Shown here piece after piece: positions 1 through 10,338 of a stretch of DNA of 64,000 nucleotides. Within the stretch, counting starts at the first letter, position 1; every line of letters begins with the position of its first letter. The translations under genes were made by a program, and so were the position numbers. Source of the stretch: Scilla litardierei. Taxonomy: Eukaryota > Streptophyta > Magnoliopsida > Asparagales > Asparagaceae. The stretch is taken from contig CM061142.1 in the NCBI GenBank assembly GCA_030789695.1, positions 354,739,486 through 354,803,485 on the forward strand, in the 5' to 3' direction. Under the pieces are notes generated by a model. That model did no database searches and was not told the origin of the DNA. It worked only from the letters and a program-made list of their open reading frames with translations.

Positions 1-2574
1 GCAGACTCTTCCAGAACTGAGACGTGAACCTCGTATCGCGATCGGATACAATGCTCACAGGGACTCCATGCAAACGCACAATCTCCTACACAACATATTC
101 ACATCACTAATGGCACTAGAAAGGAAATACGAAAGAATGAGTTAGATCATTACCTCCATATATTTCCTAGCCAGTATTTCCGTCGATTGTCCTACTCGGA
201 ACGGTATGAAGTACGCAGACTTGGTCAGTCGATCGACGATGACCCAGATTGCGTCATTCTGTTTGGTGCTCCGAGGTAAGCCAGTCACAAAATCCATCGT
301 GATGTGCTGCCATTTCCACTCCGGGATAGGCAGGGGCTGTAGTAGTCCGGCGGTGCGATGATGTTCAGCCTTCACCTGCTGACACACCAGGCATTTGGCA
401 ACACTCCGTGCCACACTTCTCTTCATCCCGTGCCACCAGAAATTCCGACGAAGATCCTTGTACATCTTCGTACCTCCAGGATGAATGGAGTAAGGCGAGC
501 TGTGAGCCTCATTCATCAACTCCTCTCTGATATCACCTGCAGGCACGCAGACCCTACTGCCGTACCTCAAAGATCCATCCTCGTGAATCACAAAATCTGT
601 CCGGAGTCCAGCTTCGACTTGCTCTCTGATCTTCCTCAACTTAGCATCACCAGCTTGAGCAGTCTTGATCCGATCAACAATCATCGACTGAATCTGCATG
701 TTCATCAACGATGAAGTGACTCCGGGAAGGACAGCTTCAACATCCATCTCTCGCAAATCCTGCTGCAATCTCCACTCGGCTGTGAGAATCATCACCTCTG
801 GCAGTCGGCTCAAGGCGTCCGGTACGACATTCACCTTCCCTGGATGATACTGAAGGTCGATGTTGTAATCTGCCATCAACTCCAACCATCTGCGCTGTCT
901 CATCAGCTCCTTCTGAGTAAATATGTACTTCAAACTTTTGTGATCGGTGAATATCTTCACCTTCTCACTAAGTAAGAAATGACGCCAAATCTTCAGCGCG
1001 AATATGACAGCGGCGAGTTCCAAATCATGGGTCGGATAATTCTTCTCATGGACTTTCAACTGTCGCGAAGCATACGCGACCACATGGTTGTGCTGGTGCA
1101 GAACACAACCAAGTCCCTTCCCTGATGCATCGCAGAAAATCTCAAAGCCTCCGCTTCTGTCTGGAATAGCTAAGATCGGTGCAGTCATCAGTTTCTTCTT
1201 CAAAGTACTGAAAGCCTGCTCACAAGATTCTGACCAACTGAACTTGACATCCTTCCGGGTCAACCTCGTCATTGGCTCAGCTATCCTCAAGAAATCCTTG
1301 ATAAATCTGCGGTAGTAGCCAGCCAATCTGAGGAAACTCCTGATGTCCGAAGCTGATCGCGGTGTAGGCCAATCACTGACTGCTATGACTTTCTCCGGAT
1401 CCACTGAGATGCCGGCTCCTGATACTACATGGCCAAGAAATGCAATTCTGTCTAACCAGAACTGCATTTGCTGAACTTGGCATATAGTTTATGATGGCGG
1501 AGCGTCTCCAATACCAATCTCAAGTGCTCTGCATGCTCTTCCTCGCTCCTCGAGTACACCAGGATGTCATCTATAAAAATCACCACGAACTTGTCGAGGA
1601 AGTCATAAAAGATGAGGTTCATGAGGTTCATGAACACATCAGGAGCGTTGGTCACACCGAATGGCATGACAACAAACTCATAGTGCCCGTACTTGGTCCG
1701 GAAAGCTGGCTTGGGCACGTCATCCTTCTTGACTCTGACTTGATGGTATCCGCTCCGAAGATCCAACTTCGAAAACACCTTCGATCCACCAAGCTGATCG
1801 AAGATATCGTTAATACGGGGCAGCTGGTACTTGTTCTTCACAGTGATCTGATTCAGCTCTCGATAATCGATACACATCCTCCTCGATCCGTCTTTCTTCT
1901 TCACCAGTAAGACGGGTGCACCCCAGGGAGACACGCTGGGATGAATAAAACCTTTCTGTAGCAGCTCGTCCAACTGCTTCCTCAGCTCCTCTAACTCAGC
2001 AGAGCCATGCGGTACGGTGCCTTAGAAATCGGTTGAGCCCCTGGCATCAGATCAATGCCGAACTCTAACGCTCGATCAGGCGGCAAACCGGAAATGTCCT
2101 CGGGAAAAACATCCTCGAAGTCTCGCACTACAGCTGGCTTCTCCGGCTCTGCTATCATAGATGCAACTGTCAATCTGTACGGCTGGGCCCGGAACTTGAC
2201 AGGTCCAAGCGAACGTCCCCCGCTGATGAACTCAAACACTGGGTGGCCAGGAATTTTAAACACCACTTTCTTCCGGTGACAGTCGATCGTGGCATAGAAA
2301 GCTCCTAACCAATCAATGCCGAGGATCGCATCGAAATTGGGTAGATCGTGGACGATGAAATCTGCATACAATTCGTGTCCACTAACTACCAATGGGCAAG
2401 GTCTATAACCAAGCACAACCTTCACCACACCATTCCCAGTCGTGATGTTCCAACACTTAGGAAGTGTGTAGGTGGGAATCGAGTGTTCGACTACGAACTT
2501 CCGTGACAGGATGCACATGGAAGCTCCAGAGTCGAACAGGGTCAGGGCGGGGTGAGAAGAAACTAGGATAACAC
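1..2574 (-). pseudogene. pol: Element A pol: protease, RT, RNase H, integrase (broken)
   Basis: The pol region of A makes the retroviral-type aspartic protease (DSGAS active site near 2535), reverse transcriptase (FIDDI catalytic motif near 1570), RNase H (FCDASG near 1130) and integrase (HPGG and CLVCQQ zinc-binding parts, MDFVTG with the first catalytic Asp, then SDRD with the second Asp in the last 85 bases). It starts at an apparent 3' splice site (2575/2574) and has no ATG ahead of the protease. Compared with element F there are two one-base deletions, near 2007 (after the RMA of the RT N-terminal region) and near 1466 (after KFSKC), each shifting the frame. An RNase H codon is also missing (KELMRQ against KELNMR in F). 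An apparent intron at 86-153 splits the integrase. The C-terminus is off the window. Confidence 0.9.
86..153 (-). other. Candidate intron 2 of element A (integrase)
   Basis: A 68-base segment begins GTAATG after the codon pair ATG GAG and ends TTGTGTAG. Taken out, the integrase frame runs on, in phase 0, from the YME residues into the conserved VRLHGVP stretch and the SDRD catalytic motif. Left in, it gives a stop after two codons. Element F has a GT-AG segment of 72 bases at exactly the same codon boundary. The 68 and 72 base lengths leave different frames, so neither readthrough nor frameshifting could explain both. Confidence 0.8.
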
Positions 2575-2661
2575 CTAAGGGGTAACAAGCAACTATATCA
2601 AACAAGGAAACTAACTAATCAAACATAAATGCAGAAAAGTAAAGACTAGGTCAAGGGTTAC
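2575..2661 (-). other. Candidate intron 1 of element A (gag/protease junction)
   Basis: An 87-base T-rich segment with donor CAG|GTAACC and acceptor CCTTAG|GT. It interrupts a glycine codon (phase 1) after the gag residues DVIAG. If it is retained, gag stops two codons later (NP then TGA); if removed, gag continues in frame into the protease DSGAS region. Element F has a 113-base segment at the same place and phase. Because 87 is a multiple of three and 113 is not, splicing is the one mechanism that would fuse gag to pol in both copies. Confidence 0.8.
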
Positions 2662-3820
2662 CTGCGATCACGTCGTCAACAGCTTCAGCCTCAACGGCTG
2701 ACATGGTGTAAGCTCGACGCACCGGGGGTTTGGCCTGCTGAAAGGCTCTCTCCTGCGGTGCCAGAGGTGGTCCTCGATGTCCGGGTGCATGCACTGGTCT
2801 CTGAGCGGGTCCAGGTGCAGGCGCTGTCCGCTGAACAGGTCCAGGTGCTCTAGCAGTCATAGGTCGAGAACCTCGGGGGCAGTCCCTCGCAACATGAGCA
2901 GACGATCCACAAACCAAACACTGATTCAGCATCTTCCTGCAGTCCTTCTTCAGAGGTCCAAGCTTGCCGCAGAAGTGGCAAGTCTGCTCAGCTCGGTTGA
3001 AAACAGGTGCGGCTGGCCTCTTGAACTGGGTGGTCTGGACTGGACGTACACCAGGCCTAGGTGCACTCCTCTGCATCTCCATCGGGCGCTTGCCCGCCTA
3101 TCGGGCCTTCTTCAGATTGGCCACGTGCTCCTGATTCTTCGCAGCCACCAGAACATCCTCATGAGTAGAAAAAGTATTCCCGGACAGCACACTCTGAATG
3201 TCCATGTCCAAGCCCTGCAGGAAACGGTGTGCACAGTTCTCAGGTTCCTTCACCATGGCAGGGGCATAGCGGCTCAGCATGGTGAACTCCGCCTCGTACT
3301 CGTCAACGGTCATGGTACCCTGCTCCAGGTTGATGAAGCGAATCTCCATCATCCGCTTCGCCGACTTGGGAAAATACTGGGCGTCAAATCTCTTGCAGAA
3401 AGTATCCCATGAAATCGGCTTGGTCAGCCTAGCCTCCTCCGCAGTCCACCAACTGCGAGCATTATCTGTCAGCTGCTTCCTGGCCAGATCCACCCATTCA
3501 TCTTTATGGATTCGGGCAAGGCCCAAATCATCCTCAGTGCTCTGACGCCACTCTTCGGCCGCTAGCGGGCCCTCTCGTCCGGAAAAGCTCTTCGGACGCA
3601 TCTCTCTGAACTGCTTGGCTCCCGGGGCGGGTGCAACTGGTGCGGCTGGCGCAGCTGGTGCAGCCTGGCGTCCCTGCTGGACTAGATGATGCTGAACCTC
3701 CAGCTTATCTCTCATAACTCCTAGCATCTGGCGGATGTCGTCCTCTCCACCTCTGGCAGCTCCGGTTCCGTTTCCGGCTCCGGCTCCGGCTCCGTGTCGG
3801 GTGATGCGTCTTCCGGACAT
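2651..3820 (-). pseudogene. gag: Element A gag (one nonsense codon)
   Basis: Capsid and nucleocapsid protein of the A retrotransposon, which packages its RNA in cytoplasmic particles. I start it at the ATG at 3820 (MSGRR), which lines up with the MAGRR start of F gag and directly follows a strong 3' splice-site-like tract; the longer open frame up to 4036 is LTR and leader. An Ala/Pro-rich N-terminal part is followed by the retrotransposon gag core (SWWTAEE, FDAQYFP, HRFLQGLD). Two zinc knuckles follow: the first has lost its histidine (CHFCGKLGPLKKDC), the second is intact (CLVCGSSAHVARDC). One in-frame TAG (complement of 3098-3100) separates the core from the knuckles. Without splicing the frame ends at 2651, inside the candidate intron. 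Confidence 0.88.
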
Positions 3821-3821
3821 C

Positions 3822-3848
3822 CTGCAAAAGAGAAAGAAAGCCCGAGTT
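3822..3848 (-). promoter_or_regulatory. 3' splice-site-like tract just before A gag start
   Basis: On the minus strand the bases before the gag ATG read as a pyrimidine run ending CTTTTGCAG, followed by G and the ATG. This is a textbook acceptor. It suggests that a leader intron running from the LTR is removed so that gag becomes the first reading frame; a possible GC-type donor (CAG|GCAAGT) lies in the LTR near 5237. Splicing itself is inferred. Confidence 0.5.
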
Positions 3849-3926
3849 AATCCCGTGTATACGATTATTCTAGATGTTTGGCTAATGATAAATGTTCTCG
3901 TTATTTTGAATTTTGCAGTTGCAAGG

Positions 3927-3944
3927 GACCTGCATGGGCCACCA
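3927..3944 (-). other. Primer binding site of A (tRNA-Ile type)
   Basis: The minus strand reads TGGTGGCCCATGCAGGTC, beginning 8 bases after the LTR end. It is complementary to the 3' end of a plant cytosolic tRNA-Ile (acceptor ATGGGCC, A, CCA, with T-stem CCTGC) as I remember that tRNA. The same 18 bases and the same 8-base spacer occur in B, C and F. Most plant chromoviruses use the initiator tRNA-Met site instead. Confidence 0.7.
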
Positions 3945-5399
3945 CTAAAACCTGTAACGCCCCGCTTCCTAAAAGACACTGGAAGCGAGAGCGTTACGCG
4001 GTCCGCTTGAACTGGAGTGACGAAGCTCGAGTTCAATAAGCGTCTGTGATTAAAAACACAGATGAGGTCCTTGCAACTACCATTCAGAAATAATAAGAAA
4101 ACACAACCAGCACAGATATAGCCACATCCAGAAATAAAGTTCGTACACAGAGTTTAACAATGCCACAGCTGGGCTACAAGTAGCAACGAGGAAGGTAACG
4201 TACTCAAAAGTAACTACAACGACTAGAAGAACCAAGAAAGCAGTAAAGGTGACGGGGTCCACTAGTCCTCTGCTGGGAGAGGAACTGCGTCAGGCGCGAA
4301 CTCCTGACTCTCCAACTCAGGTGTCTCGTACTGGTCCTCCTGGCACTCAAGCTCTGAACCTGACATACATCCACAAACATGAATGTATGTCAGCTAGGGG
4401 TCTGCAAGAAGAGTTAGCATCCCAAGGCGAAGTATACAACAAGTATATGAAATTTAGAAGCATTTAATAAATGAAACGACTGCAGCAATTAACATTTAAT
4501 ATTTCGGAGCAGAAAGAAACAATCCTAGCATGCAGTTCTAGTCGATGGCAAGTTCAAAATTAGATTCTCTGAGTTTGTTAGCATTTCCAAAATTCACAAA
4601 GACCAAGTTAGCGTTACAATGACCATGTCAAGACTTCACATCTAATCTAGGGTTCTCGCCTTTAGGTCGTGATGAGAAGGTCATTCCTCTCACGGGGGCT
4701 TACCGTGATTGACACTAACCCACCGCGTCGGGTGGTGCTCTTGAGGAGAGTACATTTCATACGCCCATTGGCCGCTCAACCCTAACCCCACCCAAATGTT
4801 TTGCCGGAACACGAGCCGGCCTAGTCGACTCACACGACATCACGAATTCACGATTCCGCCTTTGAGGTGAACGATCTCACGATGTCCATATAGTTAATCA
4901 TGTCAGGACTCACTGAATTTTACTGTTATCAATGTTAAAGTTTTATGGTGACAATTCTGCAAAATGAAAACGGGTCGAACGACCGTTTCCGTAATTTCAA
5001 TTAATGACGATTTCGTCCTTTCTGTTCAACTTGCTACAGAAACAATTTCTTTCTCTAGTTGTTTAAATTGGGGATATATCGTATGATATACCGTTGGATC
5101 CCAATTTTCGTCCTAGTCATTATGGTGACAGTTTCCTACTTTATTTCACGTCACAATTTCAGGTTATCCAGTAATACATGAAGGCGGCGTAAACGTGCCG
5201 AAACTTCTAAAAATCATAACAAATTATATACTTGCCTGTTTTTTGCGTTCTTGGTGTCGTTGGATTCGTCTCGACGAATACTATGATGTGGGAGGTTCGG
5301 TTCGCTGTTTTGGCAGAAAATAAAATCAGAATTGGTGTTTTTCAGTTCAGGTCAGATTCGTAAAAGTTCATACGACGTCTAATCATCATGTTTTATTAG

Positions 5400-6180
5400 G
5401 TTTCTCTACTTTACGGTGGGGGTTATGAGTTTTAGGGGATAGATCTACCAACCTGGAGTGAAGCGTGGGATCAGGTGACGCCAACGAGCAGTGGCGACGC
5501 GTGAAGACTCCGAAACAGCGAGCGTCGAGCGTCGGGTGGAGCGTTCTCGTCTGATCCGGGGCTGTCAACGCGCACACGACCTGAGTGTGAGCGCTCAGTG
5601 GCTGAGGAGGCTCGCTGCGGCCTGTTGCGGATGCATGGAGCCTGCCGTGGAGATGTTGGAGATGGCGCTGAGGGTGTTCGGATCTGTGGGGAGTTGCTGA
5701 AGGGGGATCACGGCTTGGAGAGCTTTGTGTGGCTGGAGATGAAGGTGGGGGCTCGGCCTGGAGGTGCACGGCCTGGGGGTGGGTTGCTTGGAGGCCGGAC
5801 TGGGGAGTGTTGGCCGTGGGGAGGAGGAGCAGACCACGGCCTGGAGGAAGGAGAAGTCGGGCGTAGGTGATGTGAAGAAAGAGGAGGAAGGGAGTAACCG
5901 GCTGTTGTGGGGTAGGGGTGGAAGAGGGAGATGATGCTCGGGTCTTGAAGATGAAGGAGAGGGGGTGGCGGATCTGGGGAGAGGAGGCCGTGGAGATGGT
6001 TGCGGTTTGTAGAGGAGGAGGGCAGGGGTGTCGTCTGCTGGGCGGTGAAGGGCTCGGAACAGTTGTAGTCGGAGGGAGAGGGTGGTTGCGACGTGGAAGG
6101 GCGGGTTTCGGCGCCGTCTGGTCGGAGGCGAGAGCTGGGCACCGGAGCTCTGGGAAAGTGAAGAACGGCGGCTTCTTAGG
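5400..6180 (-). other. GC-rich transcribed leader of A LTR
   Basis: This part of the LTR is much richer in G and C than its surroundings and gives long open frames on both strands, for example a Pro/Ser-rich frame at 5708-6142. It lies directly downstream of the putative TATA box, so it is best read as R/U5 leader and not as a gene. The B LTRs have a similar GC-rich leader of about 1.2 kb. No protein family is recognisable. Confidence 0.55.
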
Positions 6181-6510
6181 GTTTAAAGACTGGGCAAGGC
6201 TGCAGCCTTTGGGTTATAATAGGGTTTTATAAAAAGTGCTATAGTGTACGAATTAAAAATGATGAAGGCCTAGCCTGAGAACAGCCTGGGGGTTTTAAAA
6301 GAAAGCTTAGGGTTTTAATAGGGTTGTTTGGTTGTCAGCCTTAGGGATTTATAGGCTAGGGTTGTATGTACGAAGGGTAGGGCTCTGCTGTAGAGATATG
6401 ACGGTAGAGAGTGTGTACTATGGTTATAGGGTTAGGGTAGCCTAGGGTTTTAGTAGCTGAGGGTCATTTTGTAGGGTTGCGTGAGTTCCTAGGGTGAGGG
6501 TTAAGATGGA
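6170..6510 (-). promoter_or_regulatory. Telo-box-rich promoter region of A LTR
   Basis: On the minus strand the core promoter region carries many AACCCTA motifs (plus-strand TAGGGTT) on both sides of a TATAAAACCC box. AAACCCTA telo-boxes are a known plant promoter element bound by Myb-type factors. The promoter function is inferred from position. Confidence 0.5.
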
Positions 6511-6868
6511 ATTAGTTTTAGGAAATTTGTTTTTTTATAAATAGTAATTATTTTGTTTTTTTAATTATAATTAATAGGGAAAATTAATAGCAAACAAATA
6601 GGGTAGTTTGAATAATAATATTAATAGGGAGGTATTAATTGGGTTTAAATGGAAGATTCATTTCTAAATTAGCTATATCTTAATTAGGATATGAAAGTGA
6701 AACAATTTGAATTTGAAAATATTCGAAATTCTTAATACATCACTATTAACACACTATAATAAATAACTATAAGTATAATAATGAATCTAGGCATCCAAAG
6801 TTATAAATGGAAGACACATATATAATTAGAACATCACTCAATAGTATCTGAAAATACAGACCGTTACA

Positions 6869-7226
6869 CTTAGACCGACTAGTTGAGCTTCTACTATACA
6901 TCCTAACTTACTGTTTACAGTTAGTCGGTCAAAGCACAACGACCGACCGACTAGTTGAGAAAATAGTCGGTTAGAAGTTGTTCTTAAACCGACTAGCTGT
7001 ATTTGAATTCAGCCTATTTGATTTCACCTGTTAGTCGGTCAAAGAACACTTACCGACCGACTAGTTGTGAAACTAGTCGGTTGGCAAGTCTTCTTGGACC
7101 GACTAGTTCTCTATTGTCTGAACTTCTTCTTTTGGCTGTTCACCTCTTAGTCGGTTCATGTTGAATCACCGACCGACTAGTTGATGAACTAGTCGGTCAG
7201 TGATCCTTCTTTGACCGACTAGTTTG
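6869..7226 (+). promoter_or_regulatory. AGTCGGTC/GACCGACT palindromic array in E 5' LTR
   Basis: Remaining units of the five-unit array seen whole in the 3' LTR. Each unit is AGTCGGTC, about 13 bases, GACCGACTAGT, a 6-8 base loop, ACTAGTCGGTC, about 13 bases, and GACCGACTAG. The array ends about 60 bases upstream of the TATA box, the position of an enhancer in U3. Confidence 0.85.
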
Positions 7227-7287
7227 CTTCAGAATAGAGCCGTTGGAGCATTAAATGCCACGAATTTTGCTCTCTCTTTCCTCTATC

Positions 7288-7297
7288 CTATATATAC
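7288..7297 (+). promoter_or_regulatory. TATA box of E LTR
   Basis: CTATATATAC lies downstream of the palindromic array and upstream of a pyrimidine-rich leader; the same string recurs in the 3' LTR near 17743. Its role as core promoter is inferred from position and sequence. Confidence 0.65.
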
Positions 7298-8014
7298 TTG
7301 AAGGGCTGCTTTCATAGCATTCAAGGCTGATATTTATTGAAGTTTAGAGATCAAAGAGAAGCAATTAATTCTCATTCAAAGCTCTTTCTTTTCTCACTTG
7401 AATCTCTCCCTCACTCTTATTTCAAAAGAGAGATTCATTGATTGTGAGCCTTCCAAGCCAAGAGCTTGATCCAAGGTCACCAACAACCTCCTAGCCCTCC
7501 ATTGCTGGTCTACATCTTGGAGCTAGGGTTTGGTGTCTTCATCTTCCCCGAAATCCTCTTTGCCCTAAATCGTAAGTTTTACTCAAGGCATAGGTTTTTG
7601 TGGTAAGCATTTCATATTTCAATTTACTTTGAATATTGCAAGTTTTACTCTCGGTTGTGAGAGTTTATTTGTGATCCCGGTTTGTGGGAGTCATAATTTC
7701 ATTTGTGTATGATTTGATCTTGTAGATGTTTCTACAAGTATTTCATAGTGCAAATTTGAGTTAGAGGTTTCTAACTCAAGTATCCGGAGGGGATCCGGGT
7801 GTTTGGGACGTAGGATCACCGGGAACAAGTCGGGGAGACTTGGGTGGATCCGAACCCATTAAATTGTCTGTTTGCGATTGTTTTCTTTGTTGTCAATATT
7901 TACATTTCCGCATTGTTGGTTGAGTTTGCAAGATAATTAGGAATTATCTTCTTAATTATTTTAAAGTACTATTCACCCCCTAGTACTTGTGCAGTAGCTA
8001 CGTAGGACATTACA

Positions 8015-8030
8015 TTTGGTATCAATGCCA
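8015..8030 (+). other. Primer binding site of E (initiator tRNA-Met type, degraded)
   Basis: TTTGGTATCAATGCC follows the LTR at once. The intact D copy reads TTGGTATCAGAGCC, the usual complement of initiator tRNA-Met, so E differs by one base inside the site. Confidence 0.75.
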
Positions 8031-8041
8031 AGTACTTAGCT

Positions 8042-10285
8042 ATGTCTTCCAACGACAACAAAACCGTACGTCCACCTTCAGACTACAACACCTTCAGGAA
8101 CCGTGAAGGAGCTTCTTCGGTGATGGAAGGACACTCCTCGACTAGGCCTCCCTTCTTCAACGGTACCAATTACGGGTACTGGAAATGCCGGATGGAAACT
8201 TTCCTTCGGAGCGCTTCACTATGGAGAGCCACGTTGACGGAGTACGTCGAGCCCGAAGAAGAAGATTTCACGAAGTGGACTCCCGCGAAGGTCGCCACGG
8301 AGGTAACCAATGCCAAGGCAATGAACGCCTTGCAATGCGATTTGGAGCCCGAGGACTTCAATAAGATATGCACATGTAAGAGTGCATATCAAATATGGAA
8401 CTCTCTCCTCATCTTGCATGAAGGAACAAGTAGGGTAAGAGACTCCAAACTCACCGTTGTTAATAAATATTATGAGTTATTTCATATGCAATAGGTTGAG
8501 AAGATGAAGAAGTACTATGCTCGTTTCGTCGACATCACCAACGAGTTGGAGGCTCTTGGGAAAACCTACACCCAAAAGGAGAAAGTCTCGAAGATCATTG
8601 ACGGACTTCCTTCTTGTTAGGAGAAGCGTACCTTCGCCATCGAGGAAGGTAACGATATGAACAAATATACCGTTGTTCAACTAATGGGTACCTTGATGTC
8701 TTATGAGGTACACAAGGATAGCAAGATGAAGATGCAAGATAAGATGAAGTCTTACTTGAAGCAAGACGAGCCAAAGAAAAAGGCGGTTGCGTTCAAGGCC
8801 ACTCCATCTACATCTACATCTACCGATGATGAAGACTCGGAAGACGAGTTGGACTTGGAATCCATTGCCCTCATGGCAAAGAAGTTCAACCGATTCTTCC
8901 GGAAAGGTAATTTCAAGAACAAATCTAAATTTAGTTCTTCTAACGCCTGCACTCCTTTGTGTTTTAAATGCAATAAGCCAGGACACATGAAAGCGGATTG
9001 TCCTCAAAACAAGCACAAGGAGAAGTGGAAGGTGCCAAAGTTCGACAAGTCAAAGAAGTACAAGAAAGGGTACAAGAAAGGGCTTGTCGGGACATTCACC
9101 GACTCCGACGAGGACTCCTCAAGTGGAGAGTCGGATGATGAGAAAGTGGAGCAAGCACACATGTGCTTCATGGCAAGAGAGGAACATGACCAAGGATCTT
9201 CCTCTGATGATAGCGAGGATGAAGGCGATGAGGTAACTATGGATGAACTTAGATTAGCTAACGAGCAAATATGGTCTAAGTATTCTAAATTAGTTAATAG
9301 ATATACTAAGATAAAAGATGAGCTAGCTAGCATCCAAACCTCGCCTAAAACTATCATCATCAACAACGACACCGTTGTTGAAGATTTGAGAAATGAGATT
9401 GTAAATCTCAAATCTCAACTTGAGCATGTTCATATCGAGGAATCGGATGAACATGAGATGGCGGATTTGGTTTCTCGAAACTCAACTTTGAGTATTGAGA
9501 ATGAGAATCTCAAGTCTCGTGTTTGTGTACTCACATCGCAAGTGTCCACTTTGGATGCTTCTATGCATTCTCTCACCGAGAAGTATGAGTGCACATTAGG
9601 CCGAATTAATAAATTCAATAAAGGTAAGGACCATTTGGATAATATCCTAAATGACTTACATCCGACCAATCACTACATTGGCTTGGGGTATAAGATGGGA
9701 AATTCATCCAAATTGGCCACTACCTTATTTAGGCCAACTTCTGATGCCTCAACGAGTGGGAGCAAACACTCTATTGGTAGTTCATCTACCAATGGTGCTT
9801 CCACTTCGTACACACCCTCATTTGGAAAGAAACCCACTTTGGGTGGACCTTCAAAGAAGGGTCATGCTTATATTTACACCGATACCATCCCACGTAGGAA
9901 CATACATCCTACTCCACATGTTCACACATATGATGATTTTTATGCACCACATCCACGGGCACGTGCACACCATGTGAGACACCCTCACGCACGTGTTCCT
10001 CAACATGCATATGTTCACCCACATCATCATATGAACAATTATCATCATGCACCATTTAATCATGTGCCATATGCCTATCCACGACATGCATCACGTAGAA
10101 AGCAACAACGCATGCATGCTCCCAATAGGAATAGGGCTCCCAAAATATTCACTATTTGGAGCCCGAAGAATACAAGCATGAATGAAAAACAAGCTTACAT
10201 GAATTCATATTTTATAAATGTCGTGCATAATGATGATTTCATTGGGAAGTCTAAGTCCAATTGGACTTGGCTTCCAATGGTCTAA
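8042..10285 (+). pseudogene. gag: Element E gag (two amber codons)
   Basis: Capsid/nucleocapsid protein of a Sirevirus-type element. The frame opens at MSSNDNK, with the DUF4219-like start of copia gag (FNGTNYGYWKCRM), a UBN2-like part (CKSAYQIWN), an acidic stretch, and one CCHC zinc knuckle (CFKCNKPGHMKADC near 8958-9002). Next come a long predicted coiled-coil region (about 9240-9660) and an unusual His/Pro/Arg-rich tail (about 9890-10130). Two in-frame TAG codons, at 8492-8494 and 8618-8620, break it; the D copy has CAG and TGG there. The frame ends at TAA 10283-10285, and protease follows in another frame. The ATG is 27 bases after the LTR end and matches the usual copia spacing. Confidence 0.88.
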
Positions 10286-10338
10286 TCTTTTAGGACCCAA
10301 TGACCTTGGGTACCATGGAATGATATGTTTATCTTTAG

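Larger units (their letters stand above)
1..6868 (-). mobile_element. Element A: Tekay-like chromovirus, 3' part off window
   Basis: A Ty3/gypsy element read on the minus strand. From right to left it shows a 5' LTR (3953-6868), a primer site (3927-3944), gag, protease, reverse transcriptase, RNase H and the first part of the integrase, which runs off the left edge. The domain order PR-RT-RH-IN is the gypsy order, and the gag and pol are close relatives of element F. Its right end falls inside the LTR of copia element E, whose LTR resumes at 6869, so A is younger than E. The target duplication should be CTTAG (6869-6873) but the other copy is outside the window. The coding region has one nonsense codon and two single-base deletions, so this copy is defective. 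Confidence 0.9.
3953..6868 (-). repeat. Element A 5' LTR
   Basis: A 2916-base LTR, on the plus strand running from TGTAACGCCCCGCTTCC to GACCGTTACA (TG...CA ends). It is read leftwards. It holds a TATAAAA-like core promoter near 6215-6235, telo-box repeats upstream of it, and a GC-rich, pyrimidine-biased leader at about 5400-6180. It shares the GGAACACGAGCC segment (near 4806) with the LTRs of B, C and F, and its telo-box and leader layout with B. The partner LTR is off the left edge. Confidence 0.85.
6869..8014 (+). repeat. Element E 5' LTR (right two thirds)
   Basis: Aligns with 17322-18470 of the 3' LTR almost base for base and ends in ACATTACA right before the primer site. It contains three complete palindromic units plus the end of another, a TATA box at 7288-7297, a leader with pyrimidine stretches, and two possible 5' splice sites (TCGTAAGT near 7572 and GTGGTAAGC near 7600). 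Confidence 0.9.

Noticed and set aside
3821..4036. N-terminal extension of A gag up to 4036
   Set aside because: It covers the leader, primer site and LTR end and has no counterpart in F; the ATG at 3820 aligns with the F start.
5386..6232. Several open frames in the GC-rich part of the A LTR
   Set aside because: They overlap in many frames, are low in complexity and lie in an LTR leader.
9319..9350. LC8 dynein-light-chain motif in gag (IQTSP in E, LQTSP in D)
   Set aside because: Sirevirus gags are reported to bind LC8-like proteins, but this match to the TQT-type anchor is too weak to claim.
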